64,000 bases of DNA from Pocillopora verrucosa (lineage: Eukaryota > Cnidaria > Anthozoa > Scleractinia > Pocilloporidae), in NCBI RefSeq assembly GCF_036669915.1, contig NC_089312.1:26770056-26834055 (forward strand), read 5' to 3'. The translations under genes were made by a program, and so were the position numbers. Below are positions 51,865 to 62,287 of this stretch, piece after piece (position 1 is the stretch's first letter; each line of letters opens with the position of its first letter). A model generated the notes under the pieces. That model did no database searches and was not told the DNA's origin. It was given only the letters and a program-made list of their open reading frames with translations.

Positions 51865-54800
51865 ATGTTTGGATCATTGGTCCTGTTACCTTCAGCTTTC
51901 CTGCTGTTTATGGTTTTCATAACCGGGGAAACAGGTGGGTCCATCGACAATTTTTTTTATTAAATTGTGACGTGAAGAGTTTCTGGAACAAATACATAGA
52001 GAAGCCTCGACTGTGCTTTGTTCTGTTGTAAAGCACGTAGAAAGCAACTGGAGCACGAAAGAAGAGCAGGGAGAAACACTAATGGTAGTCGAGTGTTTCT
52101 CCCTACTTCTTGAGTCAAAGCACTCCATTTGTTTTATAGTAAAGAATCCGTTAAACTCCCCAGGCATCACATTCAATTTTCAGAGCAAAGTTTATTTCTA
52201 AAGCGAACAACGGTGTCGTTAGCTTGCTCTTTACTCTCATAAAGCACGAAACAACAAGCCAATTACAATCCTTGTTAGAATGGTTCAAATAAACTGATTG
52301 GTCGCATATCTGCAATAATTCACAAACTGAAATAGTTCGGCAGGTCAAATTTAACAATTTTTCCTACAAGTTTTTAGTTTTAATACTGAATCAAAAAGTG
52401 AAATGTGCAGTGAGATTCGGTCGAATTGTGGCTCATAAAAAACTCCTCTTTTTTTCATGACAATTAAAAAAAAAAAATTGCTCAAATTATTATTCATTTA
52501 TGAATGAACGACAGCCGAATTCACATGTTACGGGAAAATTTACTGATTTTCCCGTGTGTGTTATTCGAAACATATTTATTCGTAAACTTTCACATTTAAC
52601 CATTTCAAGTCCTTTCATTTTAATAAATCAAAAAATGCATAAAAACCACAGTAGCTTTTAGAATAGATTTTTGTTGTTACTCGCTTTCATCACATGCACC
52701 TACTTGTCGGCACTTTTGTTATTTATTACATGGTTTTTTAGGTAAATATAAGTGTTAATGGATAGATAAGCAGAAACTTTTAATTGCTTTTCCGTTTTTA
52801 TTTCTTGAGCTGCGCTACTGCAATTCAGATAGGTATTGTTTTCTATATCAGAGCTGTAAATTCGCACCTAGGTTTCCTACTTTAATGGCCTAGAGTTTAT
52901 TGCATCCGTCTTTTTAATTTTGAGATTCTTTCCGTCGTAGAAACAGATGGAATATTTAAGTAGTTTTCGTTTAACTTCAAAGAGACTTTTTTCCGCTCCT
53001 ATGTGTCCTTATTCAAATATTGCGATTTGTGTAACAATAGCACTTCACACCAGTTACTTCTTAAGCAAGTACCTTGTACAGCTTTGATGATTACAAACTA
53101 GAGTATGCTAGAGGTCATGTCGCTTGTTGGCCTGACCTAGAATAAAAGTACTGTGGAACCAAAGATTGTCTTATCCTTGACGTCCGTATAAGCTCACTCG
53201 AAGCAGATCTCCGTGTACCAGGAAATCGTGACGAGTTTCCGTTCTCGCTGCCAAGTCGTCTCTACCGAGTTATTTCCCCCAGTTGTCATTGTCCCGTCCG
53301 CGAAGATTCAGTTTTCCAGTTAGCGAGCGAAAACCTATCGTCACACACAGGAATAGGGGCACACTTCTTTTCTTACCACAAAGCTTGCGTTTTCCTTATC
53401 CAAATTGAAGAAAGTCTAATGGTAATGATGTTTTTTTTGCCTTCATTGTGCAGGCTAAACTTTCTCTTGAGCTTCATCGTGATTTCAGCTTGGATTCCTT
53501 GTATCACCGCGCTCATTGATTCGGTCGCACTCGCCGGTTGTTCGCCGGTTGTTCGCCGGTTGTTCGCGCTTTTTGACCGGTTTATTGAGAATCAGCGAAT
53601 TGATTTTCAAAGTAAGTGATAAATGTCTAGGTCGCTCTCCTAAACCTAATAAACGGTTATGCCATAACAGCCATAGAGCACATCTTCGAAGGTTTTAAAT
53701 CGGTGCCAACCCACTTTAGATGCTAAAAGAACACTCGAAAGTTAAAAAAGCACCCGCCCCACGGCTGATGAGTTTTGTTTTATCACGTTATAGACCCAAG
53801 GAAAATGCGTTCGTTTGATTCATTTCTCGCTCAAGATTAGTCAATGTAAAAACAGGTTATGGCGAGTAATAAGGAAATTACCTGTTTTACCCTCTCGTAA
53901 TTCAAGCTTTTCAAATTAGATAATGCACGATAATTTCTGAAATACTAAAAATAATCAAGCTTAGTTTGTTTGCCGCAGTTATTATTGAAAATGCCGGTAA
54001 ATTCAGATAACTCATTGGAAATGTTTTTTTTTTCTGTCGTGTCACAAGTGTGTGACAAAAAGAAATTCCAAATCTTTAAGGAGTCAAACCTTATACCGAC
54101 GGATTCCGCACCCTGATGCTTGAGACCAGATTTTTAAAGCAAATTGAGTGTTTTTGTCTGGTTTGGGGTATTTTTAAAAATTGAAATTGTTTTTTAAACG
54201 TTTCGATGTGTATCTCTTGTCTTCTCAAGGTATTGTATTAAAAATCAATATTGGGGATCGTTGTTTTGCTTGGTGAACGAACTCTGAGGCATACTGAACA
54301 TACAATAACATTCTATCTAATGCTCTCGGTCGATTCAATTTTTTTGCAGTAGTGAACGTGAATAATCCCATTTCTCCGAAAGAGTACCAAGCTAAGATTC
54401 GAGCAGGATTTTCCACAAATTGGTTCAAATCGAAGCCGCCACTGAAAAAGTACTCGGAACAGAACATCATAGACGTCCATGAGAAAGGCTTTAGTAACTT
54501 AAGGCTTCGATGCAGGGCAGATCTGTACTCATACGACTTCTCCACTGTCGAATTCAAACGGTTTCTTGGCTCTCTGACGACCGTTGTCGACGATTGTCTG
54601 AAACACGATGTGATTCCAATTATCTCCTGGATACACCACCACGCAGAAGCCTACGCTACAGAGAAGGATCGTGTCGCCTATGTTGGTTGGTGGACAGCTG
54701 TGGCACGCCAGTTAAAGGACAAGGACTACAGACTGAGTTTTAATCTCTTCACAGAACTTGGAATTGACACTTGTAAAGAGGAAGGCAAAAGTTGTGACAA

Positions 54801-55371
54801 AAGTCTTCGCAGGAGAACAGACAAATACAACGAGTGGACAAAAAATGTAACAAAAGCGATTCGAGGTACGGGTGGAAATAACGCAAAGCGAATACTCATT
54901 CTTGGGTCACCAGGAAAAACTGCCAAGGACTTACCTAAAATCGATTCAGAAATTTACAAAAGTGATCGGTATATGATGGTTGAATGGCATCTTTATGCTT
55001 CAGGGCCAAACAAAGAGAAGGATTCCCAAAAGTATTGGAGTGGTGATGGTAAATCTGGAGGCCAAGCAAATGTCGAAGAAGCAATTAGCTACGCAACGAG
55101 TTTTTCGAACAAGACTGGTCTGCTGACCTATCTTGGTGCTTGGATGCCTCACGATAACGCAAACGGAGGCATAACAGAAACAGAAGCCATAAAATTTGCC
55201 CGTTTCTTTGTTAAGGAGCTGCGTAAGGAGAACATACCGTGGTCCCTGAACGTTCTGGACAACTATTACGACACCAAGAAAAGCAAATGGCGGACAGAGA
55301 CTCAAGTCATCAAAGGTCAGCAGTTAAAGATGGCCAAGATTTTGAACAATATTCGTAAAGAAATGCCATAA
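51865..55371 (+). CDS. secreted GH5-like (cellulase-family) protein, intact copy 2
   Basis: Exon 54350-55371 is one open frame of about 340 codons after a TTTTTTTGCAG acceptor. With signal exon 51865-51934 (phase 1, ending G, joined to TA to make Val) the product is about 363 residues. The frame fits a GH5 barrel: RLRCRADLY (75-83), HHH (119-121), WWTAVARQLKDKDYRLSFNL (137-156), acid/base-type Glu159 in FTELG, GGNNAKRILILGSP (198-211), EWHLYASGPN (235-244) and a late NIPWSLNVLDNYY. The usual nucleophile motif GEFGA is TYLGAW (283-288), so Glu is replaced by Tyr284. Cellulase-type hydrolysis is therefore doubtful; carbohydrate binding or altered chemistry is possible. An alternative first exon (53419-53610, phase 1, hydrophobic start MVMMFFLPSL) cannot be excluded. 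AATAAA at 55570. Confidence 0.85.
52527..53344. mobile_element. inverted copy of the 0.9-kb element in the intron of the GH5-like gene
   Basis: Runs from GTTACGGGAAAATTTACTG to CCTATCGTCAC, the full inverse of 34214-35117 apart from an internal deletion of about 86 bases. It contains the subterminal hairpin ACGGGAAAAT / ATTTTCCCGT. A clean target-site duplication is not visible here. Confidence 0.82.
53533..53569 (+). repeat. 11-bp tandem repeat GCCGGTTGTTC x3
   Basis: Three direct copies of GCCGGTTGTTC lie in the alternative first-exon candidate of the GH5-like gene. In either reading frame they add short Arg/Phe/Cys-rich repeats, which argues mildly against that exon being coding. Confidence 0.7.
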
Positions 55372-55569
55372 GGCTATTTATTAGTTAACTTTACATCGGT
55401 ACATTTGAGCTACTTTATTAAGTAAGCCCAGATCGTGTCAACCATTGTTTTCGTCTGGGTCTCAAAAAGTAATAAGTTAGAGTAATTTTAGTCGTGTTTT
55501 GGGCATTTTGTAGTCTGTATGAAAACTTCAGTGAAGGACTTAGAATGATGCAAACTGCTGAAGAATCGT

Positions 55570-55575
55570 AATAAA
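55570..55575 (+). terminator. AATAAA signal of the GH5-like gene
   Basis: AATAAA lies about 200 bases after the TAA stop at 55371. It is the first such signal downstream. Confidence 0.5.
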
Positions 55576-56970
55576 TCGTTTTAAAAGGAGTACTGACGCA
55601 TTCGTTTTCTGCATAAATCATCATGTTGGGAGTAATTTCTGGGCACTTAAAGATATAAAAGTTTCAGTCTAAATTCTCTTTTTTCGTTATTTGTTGCTTT
55701 TAAGGAAGATATGACTGTTTGCGGAATTATTTACAAATCATCGATTAATTTTGATAAACCAACCGAAAAAATAGACCTTCAACCGTAGACTTTATTCCCT
55801 TACAACCTTGGTGGTTTTGACTGTCTAGATAGAGATCAGAACTTGTGACAAACCTTTTTGGTCCCTTTTTTCAGAAAAAAAATCTTCCTTCTCATGACTG
55901 GGGGTTCTCTCAATTTTAAGGACTTTTTCAGAAAGCTTGCTGTCTTGCTGCTTGATGTCTTCATAGCCTCTAGTACAGTTGGAGGTGCATGGGTTAAGGG
56001 TTGTAACACGCCTCTTCCGGCTCATAACTGTTGCGTGTCTAGGCGAGAGGTACAAAAAAAAAAATTTTCAATTTAGATTTCCGATTAATACAATAACAAC
56101 AACAACAACAACAACAACAACAAGAAGCAATTGAGTACTGTAGGTTCAAAATGCTTACAAGTTATTGACTAAGTGAGATGTTAGTTTGAACCAATGTTAT
56201 GCCAGAACATCAAGGTTGTTATTATTTCAAGAGAGAGAAAAAAAACAAACACAACAAAAAGGAACTTATTCGTCTTTACAGCAACAAACTTTAATTCCTT
56301 TGCCTTTCGTTCGTTCACAAGAGTCGTGTGCTGATCCCACATTCACGAGAAATTTCACTGTTACCGTGGCCAGGGAAGCTGCAGGCGCACTACCATGGCC
56401 GACAGGACGATAACTTCTCACTCCATGGAAAATGGTGTATGTCTCAAATTTAATCATGGAGCAGAATGTGAAGGATCCCCTTGTCTCTGAGTGCTACTAA
56501 ATAGCGTGTGTCTTTGTAGAGTTCATAATTACTTTCAAATAGTCGATTCAAAATCGCGAATGGCGCCTCTAACCGTCTCTTTAAGCATTTTGTAATTAAA
56601 CTCTGAGAAAAGACAAATTCTTTAGCTCGTCGAGGACCGAGAACTATACTCACTGGGAAGTTTCATAAAGCCTGCAGATAACATGGAAGTCAAAGAGAGT
56701 TCGCACTTAAAAATATGGCCCAATTCTTACATCCCGACATAAGAAAGAGGACTACATCAGTTCTAGTTTTTAACCACTAAAGAAATGGAATAAGATTTGG
56801 TTAGCAAACAAAAATGAAACAGTGTTTCGGTTGCATGTCGGTTTGTTGGCTTGACAGTGCACGTCAATAACGCATAATGACATGCCATAATTTATTGTCA
56901 CCATCTGTTCCTTTAGGTGGCTGTTCCACTAGAAAACGATAGTAAAACCCATGAATCAAGAATCGGTTAG
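55576..56970. other. gene-free stretch with (CAA)n microsatellite
   Basis: No exons recognised. A CAA trinucleotide repeat spans about 56095-56122. Short frames on both strands lack domains or splice signals. Confidence 0.5.
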
Positions 56971-57105
56971 CGCGCGTGTATCGAATTATAAATGCACACG
57001 GGAAGTTTTGAGGGGCACAAAAGAAACGTAAAAACTGTTATCGCTGCACCCCTCGAGCAGCTCCCAAGCTTGTCTCGTGTGCGTCCATAACTCGATATAC
57101 GCACG
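56971..57105. repeat. foldback repeat, copy outside the tandem units
   Basis: CGCGCGTGTATCGAATTATA through GGGAAGTTTTGAGGGGCAC pairs with GCTTGTCTCGTGTGCGTCCA through TAACTCGATATACGCACG. Same family as 37276-37418 and 51088-51308. Shortly downstream, ACGTTTCGAGCGTTAGCCCTTCGTCAGAG (57235-57263) resembles a dispersed word at 28770-28795. Confidence 0.7.
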
Positions 57106-57639
57106 TCAATCAAGAACCAATTCTTGATTTATAGGTTTTATTATCGTTTTCAAGTGAAACAATCATCCAATAGTTAATTTATTATCATCTGAGTTAATAA
57201 CGTGAATTAGCCACCGTAAAGAGTTAAAAAACTGACGTTTCGAGCGTTAGCCCTTCGTCAGAGCCAGTGCACTTTTCCACATTATTCAGGTTAAAGTGTT
57301 GATGAGTAATAGTCTTGTAGTTCACCAGAAGCTGTGCCTGTGTTTGTCTCGCCTTTCGTTTTTCTTTTTATTTACTAACTCCTGTATGTGTGCATTCCAT
57401 TTAAGATCACAATTATCGTGTAGACCTATATCTTTAACGCTGCTGTCTCTAACTGTTTGTCGTTCAGAAAACGTATTTCATTTTCCTTTTTTTCTCTCCT
57501 TTTTTTGACCACAAAATTACGAAAACGTAAACTATACCAGTAACTAATATGTAATGACGATAACTGGCCTAATCTGGCGTAAATTTTAATTTTAAGGCTA
57601 TTTTGGCATAACTTCACATATGTTTACCAAACTCCTGGA

Positions 57640-59838
57640 CAAGTTTAGTGCTTAGTTTTTGATGTTCTGAGTCCCTCTCTTTTATTCGCACGTTTGGTGT
57701 CGTAGTAGTGTTCCAGAGCGTAAAAGGACCATGATATGTTGACTTGCTGCAGCTCTGTAATGATAAAACGGGCAAAGTTGACAGCTTCCGATTCCGTTGT
57801 CACACCAAATAAGTTATCATGCGCCATACACGCACTAAAATACGTCAGCAGACCTGATTCCTTCGTGGAATTAGTCGCTTTTTCAATTGCATTTCTGACA
57901 TTTGTTCGGCATTTAGAACTACCATTTCCTCTCCAGTACACTGACAAATTATCTCTTTTGTTTGACCCTGAAGTATAAATCGGTGCCACTTAGCCATCAT
58001 ATATGTATCATTTTGGTTATCATGCCCCTTTTATTCTCTCATTGGCTCTTTTGGTATTTACTTTGCTCTCATTGGCTGTTGTAATTTCTTTGGTTTTCGC
58101 TCTCAAATAAGTACTTTTTGATTAAAGCGGTGATGCAATTCCCTCATTAAGTAGTATTTCTCAGATTATCGTAATTGTGGATTATCAGCCGCTTCGTCTC
58201 AGTAAACATTCGACTATACCAGCTCCTCAACACAATACGAAAGACGAGTGTTTTATCACCTGATGCCTTAACCAAGGTATGTTCTCAGACATGACCAGGT
58301 TTTCATTATAGGACCATAATGAAGATAAACGACTTGCACAAACGTGATGGTATACTTCGCTCGAAACTGACGATAAAAAAGAAGCTTGTGGAAGGCTAGC
58401 TTCGTCTTGCATGAAATTTCCTCTCATGCATTTGTGCAATTTTGCACAACATGAGGCACCACTCTTTTTGACTCTTAGGCTCAGTCCCCGCATCAAGAGG
58501 ACTCAATATTCTACCTATTTGCAGGAACCCATTTGTCCTGATTTTAGCCTTTTCCAGGCTCTCTTTCAGTAGAGGATAAGAGGTCTAGGATAAGCGAACG
58601 AAGAAAGCAGCCTCCGACGAAATAAAAACTGAATCTGGCAAGTGATTTAACATGCATTAAATACTGGCCGATTTTAACCTGTAACTCCCAGAAGTGATAA
58701 ACATTAAACTTCTCCCTACGAGATCCATACATTATCCAGCAAAGGACTAATGAGAATACCCAAACTTATCAGGTAAAAGTTGTTATCTTGATCTAAAACC
58801 AAATTCGCCTAACTTATTTGCCGGGAATTGTGTAAAAGCTAGAGAGGAGAATTAACAATCAGATCTTGGGAGTTAAAGGGTTAATGGGACAGGCCGATTT
58901 CATCTTCATTTCCCTGTTGTTTTGACTCGAAAAAGTGTCAAAAAGAGAGGGAAAAAAAAACAAGATACTGACAAGTACGGCAGTTCGCAGCCAACTCTAG
59001 AACATCAATGTCTCTCGTTCGCAACAGACAGAGTTACTTCCTCCTCAGCTATTCTGTTCACTACCAGCTGTGGCTACACGCTATACTACAGAACTCTTGG
59101 TAGCCTACGTGTGGCCGTACTTCCCCCCCCCCCCCAAGTGAAACGGAAGCGTTTCACCTTGGGGGAGGGAGGGAGGGTACAGCTGCACGTAGGCTAAACT
59201 CTACACATTTATTTCTTTATTCTCTTGATTAATTGTTGAATTGATTTTAGATGAATCCTTAGCAGTTTTTCCTGGCGATACCAGAATAAGTATTCGCTGA
59301 GCGTTCTTTCTTTCTTTCGCTTGGATTGCTTCTGTTACATTCTTGAGTGTATTTGACGATATTTTTTCGAGGACTATTTTTGCAACGTATTCCATTAGTT
59401 CTACACGCGCCAAATCCCAGTTCTGTGAAAAGATTAAGACAGTCTATAGTCCCTGTCTTTTAACCGTCGTGCCACGGCTGTCCTCCAGGCAACATAAGCG
59501 ATGCGATCCTTCTCTATGGCGTAGGCCTCCGACCTTACGGTGAAACTAAGAGATAATTGAAACTATATCACGTTTCAGACAGTCATCAACAGTGGTCGTC
59601 AAGTTGCCAAGAAACCATGTAAAATTTAGGGCGAAGTAGTTGTTTGGGTACAAATCTGCCCTACATCGAATTCGTAAGTTGGTAAACCCTTTATTCATGG
59701 ACGTCTGTAACTTGCTTCTCAGAGTACCTTAGTGGGTCATCGTGAGTCCAATTCTCATTTGGCTTGAGCCAGTTTTTACCGAACTCAGCTCGAATTATCC
59801 TTTGATAGCTTGCCGGTGGAATCGGCAAACTACCAAAT
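57640..59838 (-). pseudogene. decayed GH5-like gene, copy 3, interrupted by a 1.2-kb insertion
   Basis: Reading the minus strand from about 59838: GSLPIPPASYQRIIR, NWLKPNENWTHDDPLRYSEK, then frameshifts and stops, a VARRLKDRDYRLS piece near 59470, AQRILILVSPGKTAKDSSKI (about 59312-59253), the insertion (about 58015-59222), then MAKWHRF and VYWRGNGSSKCRTNVRNAIE, TYFSACMAHDNLFG (against TYLGAWMPHDNANG in the intact gene) and NISWSFYALEHYYDTKRAN. Several stops and frameshifts show it is not functional. Its closest relative is copy 5 (62330-63369), with which it forms the inverted pair. Confidence 0.87.
59101..59196. repeat. cruciform-type inverted repeat inside the insertion
   Basis: TAGCCTACGTG (59101-59111) pairs with CACGTAGGCTA (59186-59196), and the inner CCCCCAAGTGAAACG pairs with CGTTTCACCTTGGGGG. 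A C homopolymer lies on the left arm. It is close to the boundary of the 1.2-kb insertion and may be one end of it or a separate foldback insertion. Confidence 0.75.
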
Positions 59839-59955
59839 CAGTGTAGACAAATGAAGGCAGAATATTTACTCCTAACTACCGAGCCCAAGGGTCGCACTCA
59901 AGAATTTTGGCCCGATTTTGGCCCGTAAAAAAACAGTCCATTCAATTTTTTGCAG

Positions 59956-61004
59956 TAGTGAACGTGAATAATCCGATTTCTCCGAAAGAGTACCAAGCGA
60001 AGATTCGAGCAAGATTTTGCACAAACTGGTTCAAATGGAAGTCGCCACTGAAAAAATACTTGGAACAGAACACCATAGACGCCCATGAGAAAGGATTTGG
60101 TAACTTATGGTTTCGATGCAGGGCAGATCTATATTCATACGACTTCTCCGCTGTAAAATTCACATGATTTCTTGGCAACCTGACGACTGTCAACCATTGT
60201 CTGAAACACGATGTGATTCCAATCATCTCCTGGATTCCCCCATCAAGCAGAGGCCTGCGCCATGAAAGAGGACTTTATAGCTTACCGGCGTGGATTGGTG
60301 GACAGCGGTGGCAAAGCAGTTAAAAAAAAGGACTACAGACTGAGTTTTAATCTTTCTACAGAACTTGGAAAAGACACTTGCGAACGAAACAACAGAAGTA
60401 GCGAGAGTCTTCGCGAGAAAACCGACAAATACAACCTCTGGACCAGGAATGTGACAAAAGCGATCCGGAAAACAGGAGGGAACAACGCTCAGCGAATACT
60501 GATTTTGGGATCTCCTAAAAAACTGCCAAGGACTTATCTGAAATCGATCCAGAAATCTATGAAAATGATCACTATACGATGGCTGAGTGGCATATTTATG
60601 CATCTGGTCCAAACAAAGTGCTCGGTTCCAAGAAGTACTGGAGCGACAATGGCACTTCTGGAGGCCGAAACAATGTCAAAACAGCAATTAAACACGCAAC
60701 AGATTACACAAAGAAATCTGATTTGCTGACATACCTCGGTGCGTGGATGCCGCAAGATAACGCAAATGGTTCGATAACGGAATCAGAAGCCATCAACTTC
60801 GCACGGTTCTTTGTTGCCGAGCTGGGCAAAGTCAACATACCATGGTCTTTGAACGCCCTGGATAACTACTATAACACTAAAAACAAGACATGGTTGACAG
60901 GGGACCAGGAGATCCAAAAGAGAAAATTGAATATGTCCATGATTTTGGACAATATTCGTGAACTAATGCCACAAATTCTGAGAACATACTGTAGACGAAT
61001 CTAG
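59956..61004 (+). pseudogene. broken GH5-like gene, copy 4
   Basis: The TTTTTTGCAG acceptor and the next codons (VNVNNPISPKEYQAKIRA) match the intact gene almost exactly. A TGA interrupts at about 60165, where the intact gene reads KRF. A frame change follows near 60240, the frame continues with KKDYRLSFNLSTELG (60330-60374), and another frameshift near 60512 breaks GSPGKTAKD. The last frame reads MAEWHIYASGPNKVLGSKKY (60579 on) and keeps TYLGAWMPQDNANG to a TAG near 61004. No signal exon is visible just upstream. The damage is limited, so loss of function is recent relative to copies 1, 3 and 5. Confidence 0.88.
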
Positions 61005-62287
61005 ATTAGCAATCGTCTGCACATCAAACGCAACTCGGATAATTTCAGTTACTACAACACGACTGTAACTAGAATAAGATCAAATACATTGAAAACCAAA
61101 TTCAGAGGAAACTAATACTGTATCCTTCTTTTCTGTGGTCTCTAGTTTGGTTAGATCCTGTATGGCAATCCTCGTCAATTACAAAATCGGCATCATCGAT
61201 CATTTGGGTTGAGAAACCATGACAGAGCATAGACCTGCTCTGACTGAGGGGTGCTGAACCGGATGGATAAAGTACCCATTCGCTATGAGATTTTCGTTAT
61301 TTTTGTTTAGATTCCTTTCGCATTAAATTGCATATGAATAAGAAAGGGATCAGTTTTCATCCAATGCTTCACTTGAGATGGTCGATTTTAGCTCCACTAC
61401 TCAGTATGCAAAATAAACAGAAAAACCATTACGTTTATTTGGCAGTTTGGGCCGAGCCCCCGGCACCTTATTACATATGATTACACTACCGTACCATACA
61501 GAGCCGGGAACTTTGACAACGTTGTAGCATGTTACAACTTTAGTTCTTACAGTTCTATGCGAGTGAAAAGAGTAACACTGTAAAAGAAAGAGTAGTGCTA
61601 AGCGACAGAAATAGTTATTGCCTCAACGAAGGCTAGAAAAAAAACCTGCCGGAAAAATCCTCTAGGAACCATGGCTCACGCTCTGAATAACCCATTCCAC
61701 GAAGGCCACACTGCTAAAACAGAAATGAAAACATTTACTACTACGTACACTATGGTCTAGAGTGGTCTCTCACGTGACAAACCTGTCTTACCTAACTCTC
61801 ATCATATCCCATGATGCACTGACCAGGCACGGTCCTTACTGCTCTCGTGCCGTAGAAATATTTAATTTCCGGCCGATTCAAATTCAACGCCGGAAATGAC
61901 CATATCGTCGTACGTGAATTCTATTTCCCAATAGAGTAAATAGATCCCTTTTTGTAGGGTGGTGACACTTCCAAGTGTTCTAAGCCACAGTCGGACAGAA
62001 GCTTTTGAAGTTTAGGTTCAATTTCGTGTCCTGTTAAATTTTTCCGACAAAGGAACGGCTCAATTAAGGCTAGGTAGTCCCGAGGTAGATCATAGCATAT
62101 TGACTGGTCAGTATTTTGTCATACGGACCGTCTCCACGGAAACGGTAATAAGCCGTGTATTTTTGTTTTCGAAAGCCAGCAAATTTAGTAAACAACTTTG
62201 GTCCGAATGCTTGCTCTAGCCGTTCTGGGGGAATATTGGCCCTCGGTCGTTTTTGTACGGGTTAAAATTCTCCAGCGCGCGCTCGGT
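61005..62287. other. gene-free stretch
   Basis: No exon, RNA gene or repeat with clear ends was recognised between GH5-like copies 4 and 5. Confidence 0.5.

Larger units (their letters stand above)
40406..53278. repeat. large tandem unit 2 (lyase B body to intact inverted element)
   Basis: Collinear with 29030-40405. Its left edge is lyase intron 1 sequence joined to element sequence; its right edge lies inside the element copy in the intron before the GH5-like exon. It contains lyase B exons 2-3 and a second GH5-type signal exon (51865). Confidence 0.88.
57440..59880. repeat. left arm of an inverted duplication (GH5-like pseudogene, minus)
   Basis: The reverse complement of this block matches 62288-63480, including the 5' flank (AGGAGTAAATATTCTG), the pseudogene and the 3' flank with TTTTGTGGTC. 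The arm is longer because of a 1.2-kb insertion. The spacer (about 59880-62288) contains another GH5-like pseudogene. Confidence 0.8.

Noticed and set aside
53419..53610. internal exon between the signal exon and the GH5-like exon
   Set aside because: As an internal exon after 51934 its frame gives an immediate stop (G+GC, TAA). It remains only as an alternative first exon and includes an 11-bp tandem repeat.
54225..54557. 110-residue minus-strand frame opposite the GH5-like exon
   Set aside because: Antisense shadow; the plus frame carries the recognisable GH5 blocks.
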